Source: Paenibacillus harenae DSM 16969 (GTDB lineage Bacteria > Bacillota > Bacilli > Paenibacillales > Paenibacillaceae). From it: a stretch of DNA of 64,000 nucleotides. The DNA is taken from NCBI RefSeq assembly GCF_000422465.1, contig NZ_KE383842.1, positions 453,835-517,834 on the forward strand. Direction: 5' to 3'. A program made the position numbers and the translations under genes. This document shows positions 8,869-16,705 of the stretch, piece after piece; the first letter of the stretch is position 1; every line of letters starts with the position of its first letter. The notes under the pieces are model-generated. The model made no database searches. It worked only from the letters and a program-made list of their open reading frames with translations, and was not told the DNA's origin.

Positions 8869-9354
8869 TTAATTCAAAACCCGTCTAGCCGTAACATAAC
8901 GCTTCGCCCAATAACCGGAGCCGAGGCTGGAGACCGTCACGCCCTGGCTTGAGGAGCTGTGAATAATCTTGTTGTTGCCGGCATAGATCGCGACATGGCT
9001 AATGGACTTGCCGTTTGTATTGAAGAAGACAAGATCGCCCATGCTAAGCGACCCTTTGGCGACCTTCTTGCCTGCATAGGCCTGCGCAGCCGAGGTGCGA
9101 GGCAGGTTGACGTCGAGTCCTTTGTACAAAAACTGGGTGAATGATGAGCAATCAAAGGCATATGTAATGCCGGCCGGCGCGCCAAATCGATATGGCGTTC
9201 CGATATATTCTTTGCCCGTGGAAATCAGATCGATCGTCTCCGGTGTTGCCGCATGCGCTTTCTGCGCAAAAAAGCCCATAGTGATTGTTGACATGACGAC
9301 AGCGCTGCAAATGCCTGCTTTGGCAAACGATTTCAAAAGGTTTGAAGTTCTCAT
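8869..9354 (-). CDS. Secreted NlpC/P60 family cell-wall endopeptidase
   Basis: A 161-residue exported peptidoglycan hydrolase that should cut gamma-D-Glu to diamino acid bonds in stem peptides. The N-terminus is a signal peptide ending AQKAHA-A (cleavage near residue 35). The catalytic triad of the NlpC/P60 fold is visible: Cys in AFDCSSFTQ (near residue 69), His in SISHVAIYAG (near residue 120), and a third polar residue in NKIIHSSS (near 132). There is no separate wall-binding domain such as SH3 or LysM, so the enzyme is a catalytic domain only. It is transcribed alone. Confidence 0.93.
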   Translation of the reverse strand: MRTSNLLKSFAKAGICSAVVMSTITMGFFAQKAHAATPETIDLISTGKEYIGTPYRFGAPAGITYAFDCSSFTQFLYKGLDVNLPRTSAAQAYAGKKVAKGSLSMGDLVFFNTNGKSISHVAIYAGNNKIIHSSSSQGVTVSSLGSGYWAKRYVTARRVLN

Positions 9355-9519
9355 GCTGTAATTATGTCCCTCCGCGTTTCGTATTATGTCCCGACTATAC
9401 CATATCCGCGGGAGGTGGTTTTACGAACATGAGAGTCTAAGATTAGCCGTAATAAGGCTTCTGCGCCATTATGAGAAATAAATAAAAAAAAATTAATGAA
9501 TGGCGGCTTGCTTTGAAGG

Positions 9520-10500
9520 TTAAGGTTTGTTTGCTTCTCTTGCGCTTATGAGCAGGGAATACCATTGGTCTCTTGTCATTAGCTCGGATTGTCGCACCGC
9601 GTCCCGGCAAGCGATGATCCGTTCCGGATTAACCGTTCCGATGACGGGTTGAACGAGGGCGGGATGCTTCATCAGCCATGCGAGCACGATCGATTCGGGC
9701 GTTGTGTCATTCTCTTCGGCGAGCTGCTTCACAAGCGCGGCCGTCTTCAGTTCGGCTTCAGTTGCTTTCTCATGTACGCGTCCGGAGAACCTGCCCTGGG
9801 CAAGCGGTCCCCAGGCTTGTATTTGAATGTCTTCCATCTGCATAAATTCCATAAGGCCTTCCGGAAAGCTGTCATTTAAGCCGGCTTTCTGGTTGACATG
9901 GATACCATGATCGATCCAGTCATGCCGAAGCAGGCTCATCTCGATCTGATTTACGACGATCGGATCAGGCAGCGCGCGCTGCAGGAACCGGATTTGCCCG
10001 GGGCTCATGTTCGAAACGCCGAAGTTGCGAACCTTGCCGGAAAGCTTAAGCTGCGAGAAGGCCTCGGCGATTTCGTCCGGCTCCATCAGGGGATCGGGGC
10101 GGTGAAGCAGCAGAATGTCGATGTATTCGGTTCCAAGCCGGGACAGAATACCGTCCACCGAAGGCAAAATATGCTCCTTCGAGAAGTTGAAACGTGCCGG
10201 AAGCGCTCCATCCTCCAACTGGATGCCGACCTTCGATTGTATGACAATCTGCTCCCGGAGCTGCGGCTGCCGCTTCAGCACCTGCCCGAATACGGACTCT
10301 GCTTTTCCCCTCGTATAAATATCCGCGTGGTCGTAGAAGGTTATGCCAATCGATAACGCGGCGTCTACCGCCATTTCTGCTTGCTTAACATGATCATCGG
10401 TATAGGCATCTTCGGCACTCCAGCTTCCGCCGAATCCCATGCAGCCAAGCGCGAGCCGGCTGTTCGAGATTCCGCGGCGTTCCAGCGGCATCATTTTCAT
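9520..10500 (-). CDS. Aldo/keto reductase, YdhF-like
   Basis: A 326-residue NADPH-dependent aldo/keto reductase. The (beta/alpha)8 barrel signatures are present: FYDHADIYTRGKAE (catalytic Asp and Tyr), IVIQSKVGI (catalytic Lys), ILLLHRPDPL (catalytic His), and PVIGTVNPERI in the cofactor region. Overall it resembles the YdhF group of enterobacteria and bacilli. The physiological substrate is unknown. The ATG at 10500 overlaps no other gene, and a second in-frame ATG follows two codons later; GGAGG lies just upstream on the minus strand. It stands alone between oppositely oriented neighbours. Confidence 0.9.
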   Translation of the reverse strand: MKMMPLERRGISNSRLALGCMGFGGSWSAEDAYTDDHVKQAEMAVDAALSIGITFYDHADIYTRGKAESVFGQVLKRQPQLREQIVIQSKVGIQLEDGALPARFNFSKEHILPSVDGILSRLGTEYIDILLLHRPDPLMEPDEIAEAFSQLKLSGKVRNFGVSNMSPGQIRFLQRALPDPIVVNQIEMSLLRHDWIDHGIHVNQKAGLNDSFPEGLMEFMQMEDIQIQAWGPLAQGRFSGRVHEKATEAELKTAALVKQLAEENDTTPESIVLAWLMKHPALVQPVIGTVNPERIIACRDAVRQSELMTRDQWYSLLISAREANKP

Positions 10501-10718
10501 TTTCCATCAACCTCCGATATTTTAATAGATCCAGACGGATACTATTATACCTTTCCATTCCAATTCAGATAAGCACTGAAAAATAGTTCAGTAACTACAC
10601 TTGTGAGATGCCCTTGCAGACAGGGCAACATACGTCAAACGGCAGATTGCAAGCGTTTCAGTTTGGTGCTACATTACAGAGGATAAACCATTCGACCATA
10701 GATAGGGAGGAATGAAGG

Positions 10719-11507
10719 ATGGCACTCATTACATGTCATTTTTATTCGGAAACGCTAGGACTCAGCACATCGATGACGGTTATTCTGCCGCAGCAGACCT
10801 CAACCCAAATCGGGATGGACAGCCGCAGCGGACAGAACAAGCACCGGACGCTTTATCTGCTTCACGGCTTCTCCGATGACGATACGATATGGTCCAGAAG
10901 AACATCGATTGAACGGTATGCAGCGGAGCTTGGCCTCGCGGTTGTCATGCCTAACGTGCATCAGAGCTTTTATTCGGATATGGAATACGGCAATAAATAT
11001 TGGACGTTCCTGACGGAAGAGCTTCCGTCCGTCGCGCGCTCGTTCTTTCCATTATCCGACGCTCGCGAGGATAATTTCGTGGCGGGCCTGTCAATGGGAG
11101 GCTACGGCGCTTTCAAATGGGCGCTTCGGCACCCGGAGCGATTCGCGGCTGCGGGCAGCTTATCCGGGGCGCTGGATATGGCGTATCATATTAAGGACGT
11201 ACCGCTGCCGCACATGAATAATTATTTCAAGCTTATCTATGGCGACCGGGAGCTTACCGGAACCGACGACGATCTGCTTCATGTCGTATCCCGGCTGTCA
11301 GAGACGGATTCTCCGAAGCCTGCCCTCTTTCAGTGCTGCGGTACCGAGGATTTTCTGTACAACGACAACCTGGCGTTTCGCGCCGCTTGCGAGCAGGCCG
11401 GCTATCCGCTTACATACATAGAAGGTCCGGGAAGCCATGAATGGGGTTATTGGGATGAGCATATCAGGCATTTTCTGAAGTGGCTCCCTTTAGATCGGGA
11501 GCATTGA
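10719..11507 (+). CDS. Esterase D/tributyrin-esterase family alpha/beta hydrolase
   Basis: A 262-residue alpha/beta hydrolase of the esterase D (CE1-like) family. The nucleophile elbow is GLSMGGYGAF (Ser near residue 127), the oxyanion segment is LYLLHGFSDD, and the acid and base are probably Asp in CGTEDFLY and His in GPGSHEWGYW. The family includes tributyrin esterases and carbohydrate deacetylases. It lies 120 bases before the arabinofuranosidase gene on the same strand, so a role in removing acetyl or feruloyl groups from arabinose-containing oligosaccharides is an inference. There is no signal peptide, so it acts in the cytoplasm. AGGGAGG precedes the ATG. Confidence 0.87.
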   Translation: MALITCHFYSETLGLSTSMTVILPQQTSTQIGMDSRSGQNKHRTLYLLHGFSDDDTIWSRRTSIERYAAELGLAVVMPNVHQSFYSDMEYGNKYWTFLTEELPSVARSFFPLSDAREDNFVAGLSMGGYGAFKWALRHPERFAAAGSLSGALDMAYHIKDVPLPHMNNYFKLIYGDRELTGTDDDLLHVVSRLSETDSPKPALFQCCGTEDFLYNDNLAFRAACEQAGYPLTYIEGPGSHEWGYWDEHIRHFLKWLPLDREH

Positions 11508-11525
11508 AATTTTAAGGTTGCAAAA

Positions 11526-11539
11526 CGTAAGCGCTCGCA
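11526..11539 (+). promoter_or_regulatory. Candidate cre (CcpA) site upstream of the arabinofuranosidase gene
   Basis: CGTAAGCGCTCGCA matches 12 of 14 positions of the Bacillus catabolite-responsive element consensus TGWAANCGNTNWCA. It lies 90 bases before the start codon, which fits carbon catabolite repression of a sugar-degrading gene. Confidence 0.4.
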
Positions 11540-11576
11540 TTATGATTTGAGTATAATTAATAATTATATTATTAAG

Positions 11577-11598
11577 TAATGAATTTATTAATTCATTA
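11577..11598. promoter_or_regulatory. Perfect AT-rich palindrome before the arabinofuranosidase gene
   Basis: Arms TAATGAATT and AATTCATTA flank a four-base centre, 33 bases before the start codon. The position suggests an operator, but no regulator can be named and the AT-rich composition raises the chance of coincidence. Confidence 0.35.
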
Positions 11599-11630
11599 AT
11601 TTATCCTATTGAAACGAGGGCGATTGTACG

Positions 11631-13121
11631 ATGGCAAACCGCGTGACAATTAACGCCGATTTGACGGCAGGCACGATTAACCGCAACATTTACGGCCACT
11701 TCTCCGAGCATTTGGGCCGCTGCATTTATGAAGGCATTTGGGTGGGCGAGGATTCGCCGATTCCGAACACGAACGGGATCCGGAACGACGTCATAGCGGC
11801 TCTCAAGAACATTAAGATTCCGGTGCTTCGCTGGCCGGGCGGCTGCTTTGCCGACGAGTACCACTGGAAGGATGGCGTCGGGCCTCGCGAGAACCGCAAA
11901 CAGATGGTCAATACGCATTGGGGCGGCGTTGTCGAGAACAACCATTTCGGCACGCATGAATTTCTGATGCTGTGCGAGATGCTGGAGTGCGAGCCGTATA
12001 TCTCAGGCAACGTCGGCAGCGGCACCGTCCAGGAAATGTCCGAATGGGTGGAGTATATGACGTTCGACGGCGTATCGCCAATGGCGGAATGGCGCAAGGA
12101 GAACGGCAGAGAGAAGCCTTGGAAGCTGAAATATTTTGGCGTCGGCAACGAGAACTGGGGCTGCGGAGGCAATATGCGGCCGGAGTATTACGCGGATGAG
12201 TATCGCAGATACCAGACATACGTTCGCAACTACGGCGGGAACAAAATACATAAAATCGCCTGCGGACCGAATGTGGACGATTACCGCTGGATGGATGTAT
12301 TGATGAGCGAGGCAAGCCGGATGATGGATTCGATCTCGCTTCATTATTACACCATACCTGGCGAATGGTCGGCCAAAGGCGCGTCAACCGGCTTCTCGGA
12401 GGACGAGTGGTACGGGACGTTGAAGAAGGCACTTTGGATGGACGAGCTTATTAAGCGGCATTCCACGATTATGGATAAGTACGATCCGGGCAAACGGGTA
12501 GGCCTGATCGTCGATGAGTGGGGGACGTGGTACGATGTTGAGCCGGGTACGAATCCGGGCTTCCTGTATCAGCAGAATACGATTCGCGATGCGCTGGTCG
12601 CCGGCTTGACGCTGAACATCTTCCACGATCATTGCGACCGCGTACAGATGGCGAATATCGCGCAGGTGATTAACGTGCTTCAGTCGGTCATTCTGACGGA
12701 GGGCGAGAAAATGGTGCTGACGCCGACGTATCACGTGTTCGATATGTACAAGGTGCATCAGGACGCTTCGCTGCTCAAGGTGGAGATCGAAAGCGAAAAC
12801 TACGCGCAGCGCGATCAGCAAATCCCGCAGGTATCCGTCTCTGCGTCGAAGGATGCGGAAGGCCGGATTCACGTAAGCCTATGCAACCTTGACAATCAGA
12901 AAGCCGCGGATGTTGCGATTGATCTGCGCGGACTGGCTGCGAGCGGTTTGAACGTAACCGGAACCGAGCTGACGGCGGCAGTGAAGGACGCGCATAATAC
13001 GTTCGAACAGCCGGATGCCGTTTCGCCTGTTTCCTATCATGCTTTCACTGTTGACGGCTCATCGGTTAACGCCAAGCTTTCGCCGATGTCGGTTACCGTT
13101 CTTGAGATTATTCCGGAATAA
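11631..13121 (+). CDS. abfA: GH51 alpha-L-arabinofuranosidase
   Basis: A 496-residue intracellular exo-alpha-L-arabinofuranosidase that releases terminal L-arabinose from arabinan or arabinoxylan oligosaccharides by a retaining mechanism. The acid/base glutamate is Glu174 in VGNENWG and the nucleophile is Glu296 in IVDEWGTWY, the usual GH51 spacing. [13 protein letters not shown] near residue 67 is another family signature. The protein has a barrel domain plus a C-terminal beta-sandwich and is of normal length. There is no signal peptide. It follows an esterase gene and is itself followed after 12 bases by a small Cys-rich gene. The ATG has an AACGAGGG site ten bases upstream. Confidence 0.96.
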   Translation: MANRVTINADLTAGTINRNIYGHFSEHLGRCIYEGIWVGEDSPIPNTNGIRNDVIAALKNIKIPVLRWPGGCFADEYHWKDGVGPRENRKQMVNTHWGGVVENNHFGTHEFLMLCEMLECEPYISGNVGSGTVQEMSEWVEYMTFDGVSPMAEWRKENGREKPWKLKYFGVGNENWGCGGNMRPEYYADEYRRYQTYVRNYGGNKIHKIACGPNVDDYRWMDVLMSEASRMMDSISLHYYTIPGEWSAKGASTGFSEDEWYGTLKKALWMDELIKRHSTIMDKYDPGKRVGLIVDEWGTWYDVEPGTNPGFLYQQNTIRDALVAGLTLNIFHDHCDRVQMANIAQVINVLQSVILTEGEKMVLTPTYHVFDMYKVHQDASLLKVEIESENYAQRDQQIPQVSVSASKDAEGRIHVSLCNLDNQKAADVAIDLRGLAASGLNVTGTELTAAVKDAHNTFEQPDAVSPVSYHAFTVDGSSVNAKLSPMSVTVLEIIPE

Positions 13122-13133
13122 GGTGTTGATTGT

Positions 13134-13406
13134 ATGAGCAGCAACGGGCAGTGCAAGGGCTGCAGCGACGAGTATCGCGTTACCGACGAGCAGATTGACC
13201 GGATTTTGGCGGCGCCGATGTTCTCATCCGGCATCAGCGTGCCGGACGAGGTGTATGAGCGGCGGCTTGCGCAGTGCGGCGCCTGCCCGAAGCTGCAATT
13301 CGGCACGACCTGCGCCGTCTGCGGCTGCTTCGTCCGGATTGCGGCCAAGTACAAGGACCGCGCCTGTCCGCTCCCTGGCGGCAGCCGCTGGGCGAAGCAT
13401 GCGTAA
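13134..13406 (+). CDS. Small cysteine-rich protein (DUF6171-like)
   Basis: A 90-residue protein with nine cysteines in four groups (CKGC, CGAC, CAVCGC, CPLPGG), a pattern suited to binding zinc or an iron-sulphur centre. It resembles the DUF6171 proteins of Bacillales, whose function is unknown. It begins 12 bases after the arabinofuranosidase stop codon, so the two genes are probably co-transcribed. The start ATG is close behind AAGGTG. Whether it has anything to do with arabinose use is not known. Confidence 0.75.
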   Translation: MSSNGQCKGCSDEYRVTDEQIDRILAAPMFSSGISVPDEVYERRLAQCGACPKLQFGTTCAVCGCFVRIAAKYKDRACPLPGGSRWAKHA

Positions 13407-13416
13407 GCGGGTTGCG

Positions 13417-13745
13417 AATTGAAGCTGAAGCTCGTCATTACACGGGATCCAATCCGGTATAGATGCGGTAAGCCTCATTTTAGATTTTTGACCCGCTGAT
13501 ACTTTAACCGCCAAAGAACTCAATTGCTCGCTGTATGGTACTATAGTGGGTTATTGCAGTAACTTTGGTTTGTTTGTCGGTGTGTCGGCGGCTATACTGT
13601 ATTCCATCCAATCAAATGTGCGAATTCAGCCGAAAAAACGGGTATGTTGGCGTGCACGCTGGATGAATTCCATCATAGCTGCAAATTGTAGCTGAAACTC
13701 GTCAATACATTGGATCAAATCCAGTATAGATGCGGTAAAACGAAT
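13417..13745. repeat. Intergenic mosaic repeats, family A (first locus)
   Basis: Two diverged copies of a roughly 60-base unit lie at 13413-13472 and 13678-13740; both contain CTCGTCA, a GGATC-AAATCC core and TATAGATGCGGTAA. Between them are segments also found at 30951-31300, for example a TATACTG..TTCC-ATCCAAT block and GGATGAATTCCAT. The 13407-13961 gap holds no gene; the rest of it contains two hairpins. Confidence 0.65.
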
Positions 13746-13773
13746 ATGAATGTTTTGGGTGATAAACCATAAC

Positions 13774-13803
13774 AAATAGCCGGGCGGCAGCGCCCGGCTA
13801 TTT
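13774..13803. terminator. Hairpin terminator downstream of the GH4 gene
   Basis: A 13-base perfect stem AAATAGCCGGGCG / CGCCCGGCTATTT with loop GCAG. It lies in the gap between the plus-strand DUF6171-like gene and the minus-strand GH4 gene and could serve both. Confidence 0.65.
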
Positions 13804-13813
13804 CGCAGCTTCT

Positions 13814-13955
13814 GAGAAGTTTTACATTTATATGCGCTTAGAATTCTCTGCGATACCGTTATTAGGGTGAGCTTGCTTCAGGAGTCGCTTCAGAAAATAC
13901 GGAGTAAACGGTTGGCGTCCTCTGCTGAGGACGCCAATAGGCGTTTCTGCCTGGC
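13814..13955. repeat. Intergenic repeat, family C, copy 1
   Basis: This block aligns with 43007-43140 (shared TTAGAATTC, CTGCG, GAGC.TGCTT, GAAAATACGG and TTGGC segments). Its right half aligns with 22385-22475 (CGGTTG.CGTCCTC, GACGCC, AGGCGTTTCT). It contains a perfect 11-base stem, TTGGCGTCCTC / GAGGACGCCAA at 13912-13937, that could also terminate the GH4 gene. Confidence 0.65.
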
Positions 13956-13961
13956 TAATGT

Positions 13962-15260
13962 TTAGTTATATTTCGGAAGCCAGCTGCCATGCGCTTCGAT
14001 CAGATCGTCGCAGAGCGATACGATGTCGTCCATGGAAAGCTCGGCGGACGTATGCGGATCAAGCAGCGCCGCATGGTATATATGGTCGCGCTTGCCGGTG
14101 ATGGCCGCTTCGATCGTGAGCAGCTGCGTATTGATATTGGTCCGGTTCAAGGCGGCCAGCTGCGGCGGCAGATCGCCGACATAAGTAGGCGTTACGCCGT
14201 TCGCATCGACGAGGCAAGGCACCTCGACGCACGCCTCCTTCGGAAGGTTCGTGATCAGCCCCGTGTTCATGACGTTGCCGCCGATTTTGAACGGATTGTT
14301 CGTTTCGACCGCTTCTAAAATATAGGAGGCATATTCATGGCTGCGCTTATGCTCGAGATTGCGGTCGGTAACCAGCTCGTCGCGCATCGTCTTCCAGCGT
14401 TCGATTTGGTTCACGCAGCGGCGCGGGTATTCATCGAGCGGAATATTGAAGCGGTCAACCAGCTCCGGATAGCTTTTCTTAATGAAGTAGGGATGGTATT
14501 CGGCATTATGCTCGGAAGATTCCGTAATATAGTAGCCGAATTTCAGCATGAGCTCGTAACGAACCATATCGTTATGCTTTTCCTTCTGCTTCTCGGCAGC
14601 GCGGCGTTTGATCTCCGGATAGAGGTCGATGCCGTCCTTCGATGCTTCAAGCAGCCAAGCCATATGGTTAATGCCGGCGATTTTGTACTTGACGCCGGTC
14701 GTATCGATCTCCAGATGCTTGAACAAGTGCGGCACGCATACTTGAACGCTGTGGCAGAGACCGACGGTATTAACGCCGCCGTAGGTGTTCATGACGTTCG
14801 TCAGAACGGCCATCGGGTTCGTATAGTTCAGGAACAGAGCGTCCGGACACACCTCGTTAATGTCGCGGGCAAAATCAAGCATGACCGGGATCGTGCGCAA
14901 ATTCCGGAAAATCCCCCCGATTCCTACCGTGTCGGCGATCGTTTGACGCAGACCGTATTTCTTCGGAATTTCAAAGTCCGTAATGGTGCATGGATCGTAG
15001 CCGCCGACTTGGATGGCGTTGACGACGTATTTTGCCCCGCGAAGCGCTTCCTTCCGGTCGGTATATGCCTTTATCCGGCATGTGCTTTCGCTTGTCTTCT
15101 TAATGTTGAGCAGCATCTGCTCGGAGTCTCGCAGCCGCTCCATGTCAATATCGAATAAAGCGATTTCAAAATCTTGCAGAGCAGGCGTCTGCATGACGTC
15201 GCCGAGAATGTTTTTGGCAAAAACGGTGCTTCCCGCTCCAATAAACGTAATTTTGGACAT
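13962..15260 (-). CDS. melA: GH4 alpha-galactosidase (MelA-like)
   Basis: A 432-residue family 4 glycosidase. These enzymes hydrolyse the glycosidic bond by NAD-dependent oxidation at C3 followed by elimination, and need Mn2+. The Rossmann NAD motif is ITFIGAGSTVFAKN at the N-terminus. The metal ligands are Cys and His in VGLCHSVQV (near residue 174) and His in IAGINHMAWL (near residue 201). LNYTNPMAVLTN is a further signature. Sequence and length place it with the alpha-galactosidases (melibiase, MelA) rather than the 6-phospho-glucosidases. It acts in the cytoplasm on galacto-oligosaccharides. It is divergent from an AraC regulator, which probably controls it. Confidence 0.9.
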   Translation of the reverse strand: MSKITFIGAGSTVFAKNILGDVMQTPALQDFEIALFDIDMERLRDSEQMLLNIKKTSESTCRIKAYTDRKEALRGAKYVVNAIQVGGYDPCTITDFEIPKKYGLRQTIADTVGIGGIFRNLRTIPVMLDFARDINEVCPDALFLNYTNPMAVLTNVMNTYGGVNTVGLCHSVQVCVPHLFKHLEIDTTGVKYKIAGINHMAWLLEASKDGIDLYPEIKRRAAEKQKEKHNDMVRYELMLKFGYYITESSEHNAEYHPYFIKKSYPELVDRFNIPLDEYPRRCVNQIERWKTMRDELVTDRNLEHKRSHEYASYILEAVETNNPFKIGGNVMNTGLITNLPKEACVEVPCLVDANGVTPTYVGDLPPQLAALNRTNINTQLLTIEAAITGKRDHIYHAALLDPHTSAELSMDDIVSLCDDLIEAHGSWLPKYN

Positions 15261-15408
15261 GATTCATTTGCCTCCTAAAAAGTTTATTTCCGACTCCTTC
15301 AGTATAAGGATGCCTCTCCCAAATGAATATGGAAGGAACGAAGCAATATATGGAGAAATGTTGCATCATATAGTATGATAATGTAAGCAGCAGAAAGGGG
15401 GCAATGTA

Positions 15409-16275
15409 GTGGAAACGCATCGCAGCATATCGCTTAACATAAATGCCGCTCCTTTAAAAGGAGAAATGTCGGTTTTATTTAGCGGCCATGGGGAGCCGCT
15501 GGGCGGGCATTTTATCGGGCCTTGCGTGCACAGCTATTACTTGATCCATATCGTACTGAGCGGAGAGGGGATATTCGAAACGCTGGGAGAAACGCATTCT
15601 TTACGGGCGGGGGACGCGTTTGTTATTTTTCCGGATATATTGGTCAAATACGAGGCGAGCGTGGAGATTCCGTGGACGTACATGTGGGTAGGCTTCTCCG
15701 GTGAAATCGTCGAGGACTCGCTGACCTCGATCGGCATCACGCCGGACAGGGCGGTCATTCGGGGCTGCTCCTTGCCCGTGATGAAGCGGATGTTCAAAAA
15801 TCTGCGCAAAAGCTTGCAAAAAACGGAGTATCCGCAAGCGGGAAATATGGAGTCTTCCGGCTGGCTTCGGTTGATTATGGGCGAGCTGGCGCTGCTTCAT
15901 CAGCCGGCGGATGCCGAGGCGAAGACGACGCCGTCACGCTCATTCCGGCAAATCGACCAGGCCATCCGCTTGCTTTCCCTGCAATACGGCAAGCAGCTGT
16001 CCATCGAAGAAATCGCTCGGTCATTAGGCTATCACCGGGCGCATTTGTCCAAGCTGTTCAAGGAAGCGACAGGCCTTTCCCCGATGCAGTATTTGTTCAA
16101 GGTAAGGATGAAGAAGGCGGAGGAGCTGCTCGAAGGCGAGCTGACCGTCGCGCAAATCGCGGCTTCTGTGGGCTATAACGACCCGCTGTTCTTTACCAAG
16201 CAGTTCCACAAGTGGAGCGGGCAATCCCCGACCGATTTCCGGAGGGGACGAAGAGATAGGGACAAGCTATCGTAG
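15409..16275 (+). CDS. AraC family transcriptional regulator
   Basis: A 288-residue regulator with an N-terminal cupin-like sugar-binding domain (about residues 20-150) and a C-terminal pair of helix-turn-helix motifs (about 185-285), containing the AraC signature IAASVGYNDPLFFTKQF. Translation starts at GTG 15409, ten bases after AAAGGGGG. It is divergently transcribed from the GH4 gene across 148 bases and is the likely activator of that gene, responding to an alpha-galactoside. Its last codons fall in the first unit of a duplicated 39-base sequence that continues into the gap. Confidence 0.92.
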   Translation: METHRSISLNINAAPLKGEMSVLFSGHGEPLGGHFIGPCVHSYYLIHIVLSGEGIFETLGETHSLRAGDAFVIFPDILVKYEASVEIPWTYMWVGFSGEIVEDSLTSIGITPDRAVIRGCSLPVMKRMFKNLRKSLQKTEYPQAGNMESSGWLRLIMGELALLHQPADAEAKTTPSRSFRQIDQAIRLLSLQYGKQLSIEEIARSLGYHRAHLSKLFKEATGLSPMQYLFKVRMKKAEELLEGELTVAQIAASVGYNDPLFFTKQFHKWSGQSPTDFRRGRRDRDKLS

Positions 16276-16370
16276 TCGGCATTTGATTCGATAGCATCGG
16301 TTTGCGGTGTGCCAGTGGGCTGTCAGCAGGTCGTAGTCGGCATTTGATTCGATATTATCAGTTTACGGTG
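16271..16370. repeat. Duplicated 39-base sequence overlapping the AraC stop codon
   Basis: Copies at 16271-16309 and 16332-16370 match at 35 of 39 positions, offset by 61 bases. The first copy overlaps the end of the upstream regulator gene. Confidence 0.75.
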
Positions 16371-16424
16371 CGAGAGTTGATTGCTAGCTGATTGGTTGAT
16401 TGCTATCGTGAAGCAACTGTAGTT

Positions 16425-16615
16425 AAGCGGAAAATCCCCCTCTAAAATCAGCAGAAACTCATCATACCATCAGCATAACTGGAATTCCTCCCGTTAATTA
16501 CATTACATGCGGTTCACTTGATCCAAATCAATGGGAATAACAGGAGAAAATCCCGCTAGATGAGCGAAATAACGTTTTCGTTGTCATTTAGTAGGAGGAA
16601 TTCCGGTTAGCAAGG
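16425..16615. repeat. Intergenic repeat, family B, copy 1
   Basis: A block of about 190 bases that aligns with 52545-52737. Shared segments in the same order include GCGGAAAAT/ACGGAAATT, TCCTCCCGTTA, AACAGGAGAAAATCCC/AACGGGAGAAATTCCC and GGAGGAATTCCGG/GGAGAAATTCCGG. Internal TCCTCCCGTT and AACGGGAG-like parts are mutually complementary, so it can fold. The 16276-16705 gap contains no gene. Confidence 0.65.
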
Positions 16616-16705
16616 CCGGTTAGCAAGACCGGAAGCTTCTTAAGCGGGTAATACCGTTTCAAGCAGTAAGCGAATATTCAAAATTTACGAATGCCACCAC
16701 TTGCG

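Noticed and set aside
10647..10661. cre-like TTGCAAGCGTTTCAG before the esterase gene
   Set aside because: It has four mismatches to the 14-base consensus TGWAANCGNTNWCA, more than for the sites at 11526 and 17767, so it is not supported.
14337..15158. 273-codon plus-strand frame opposite the GH4 gene
   Set aside because: Shadow of the GH4 gene, which carries all the family motifs.
15261..15408. Possible AraC half-sites (GCAATATATG and GCATCATATAG) between the GH4 and AraC genes
   Set aside because: The two segments match only loosely, so no operator is claimed.
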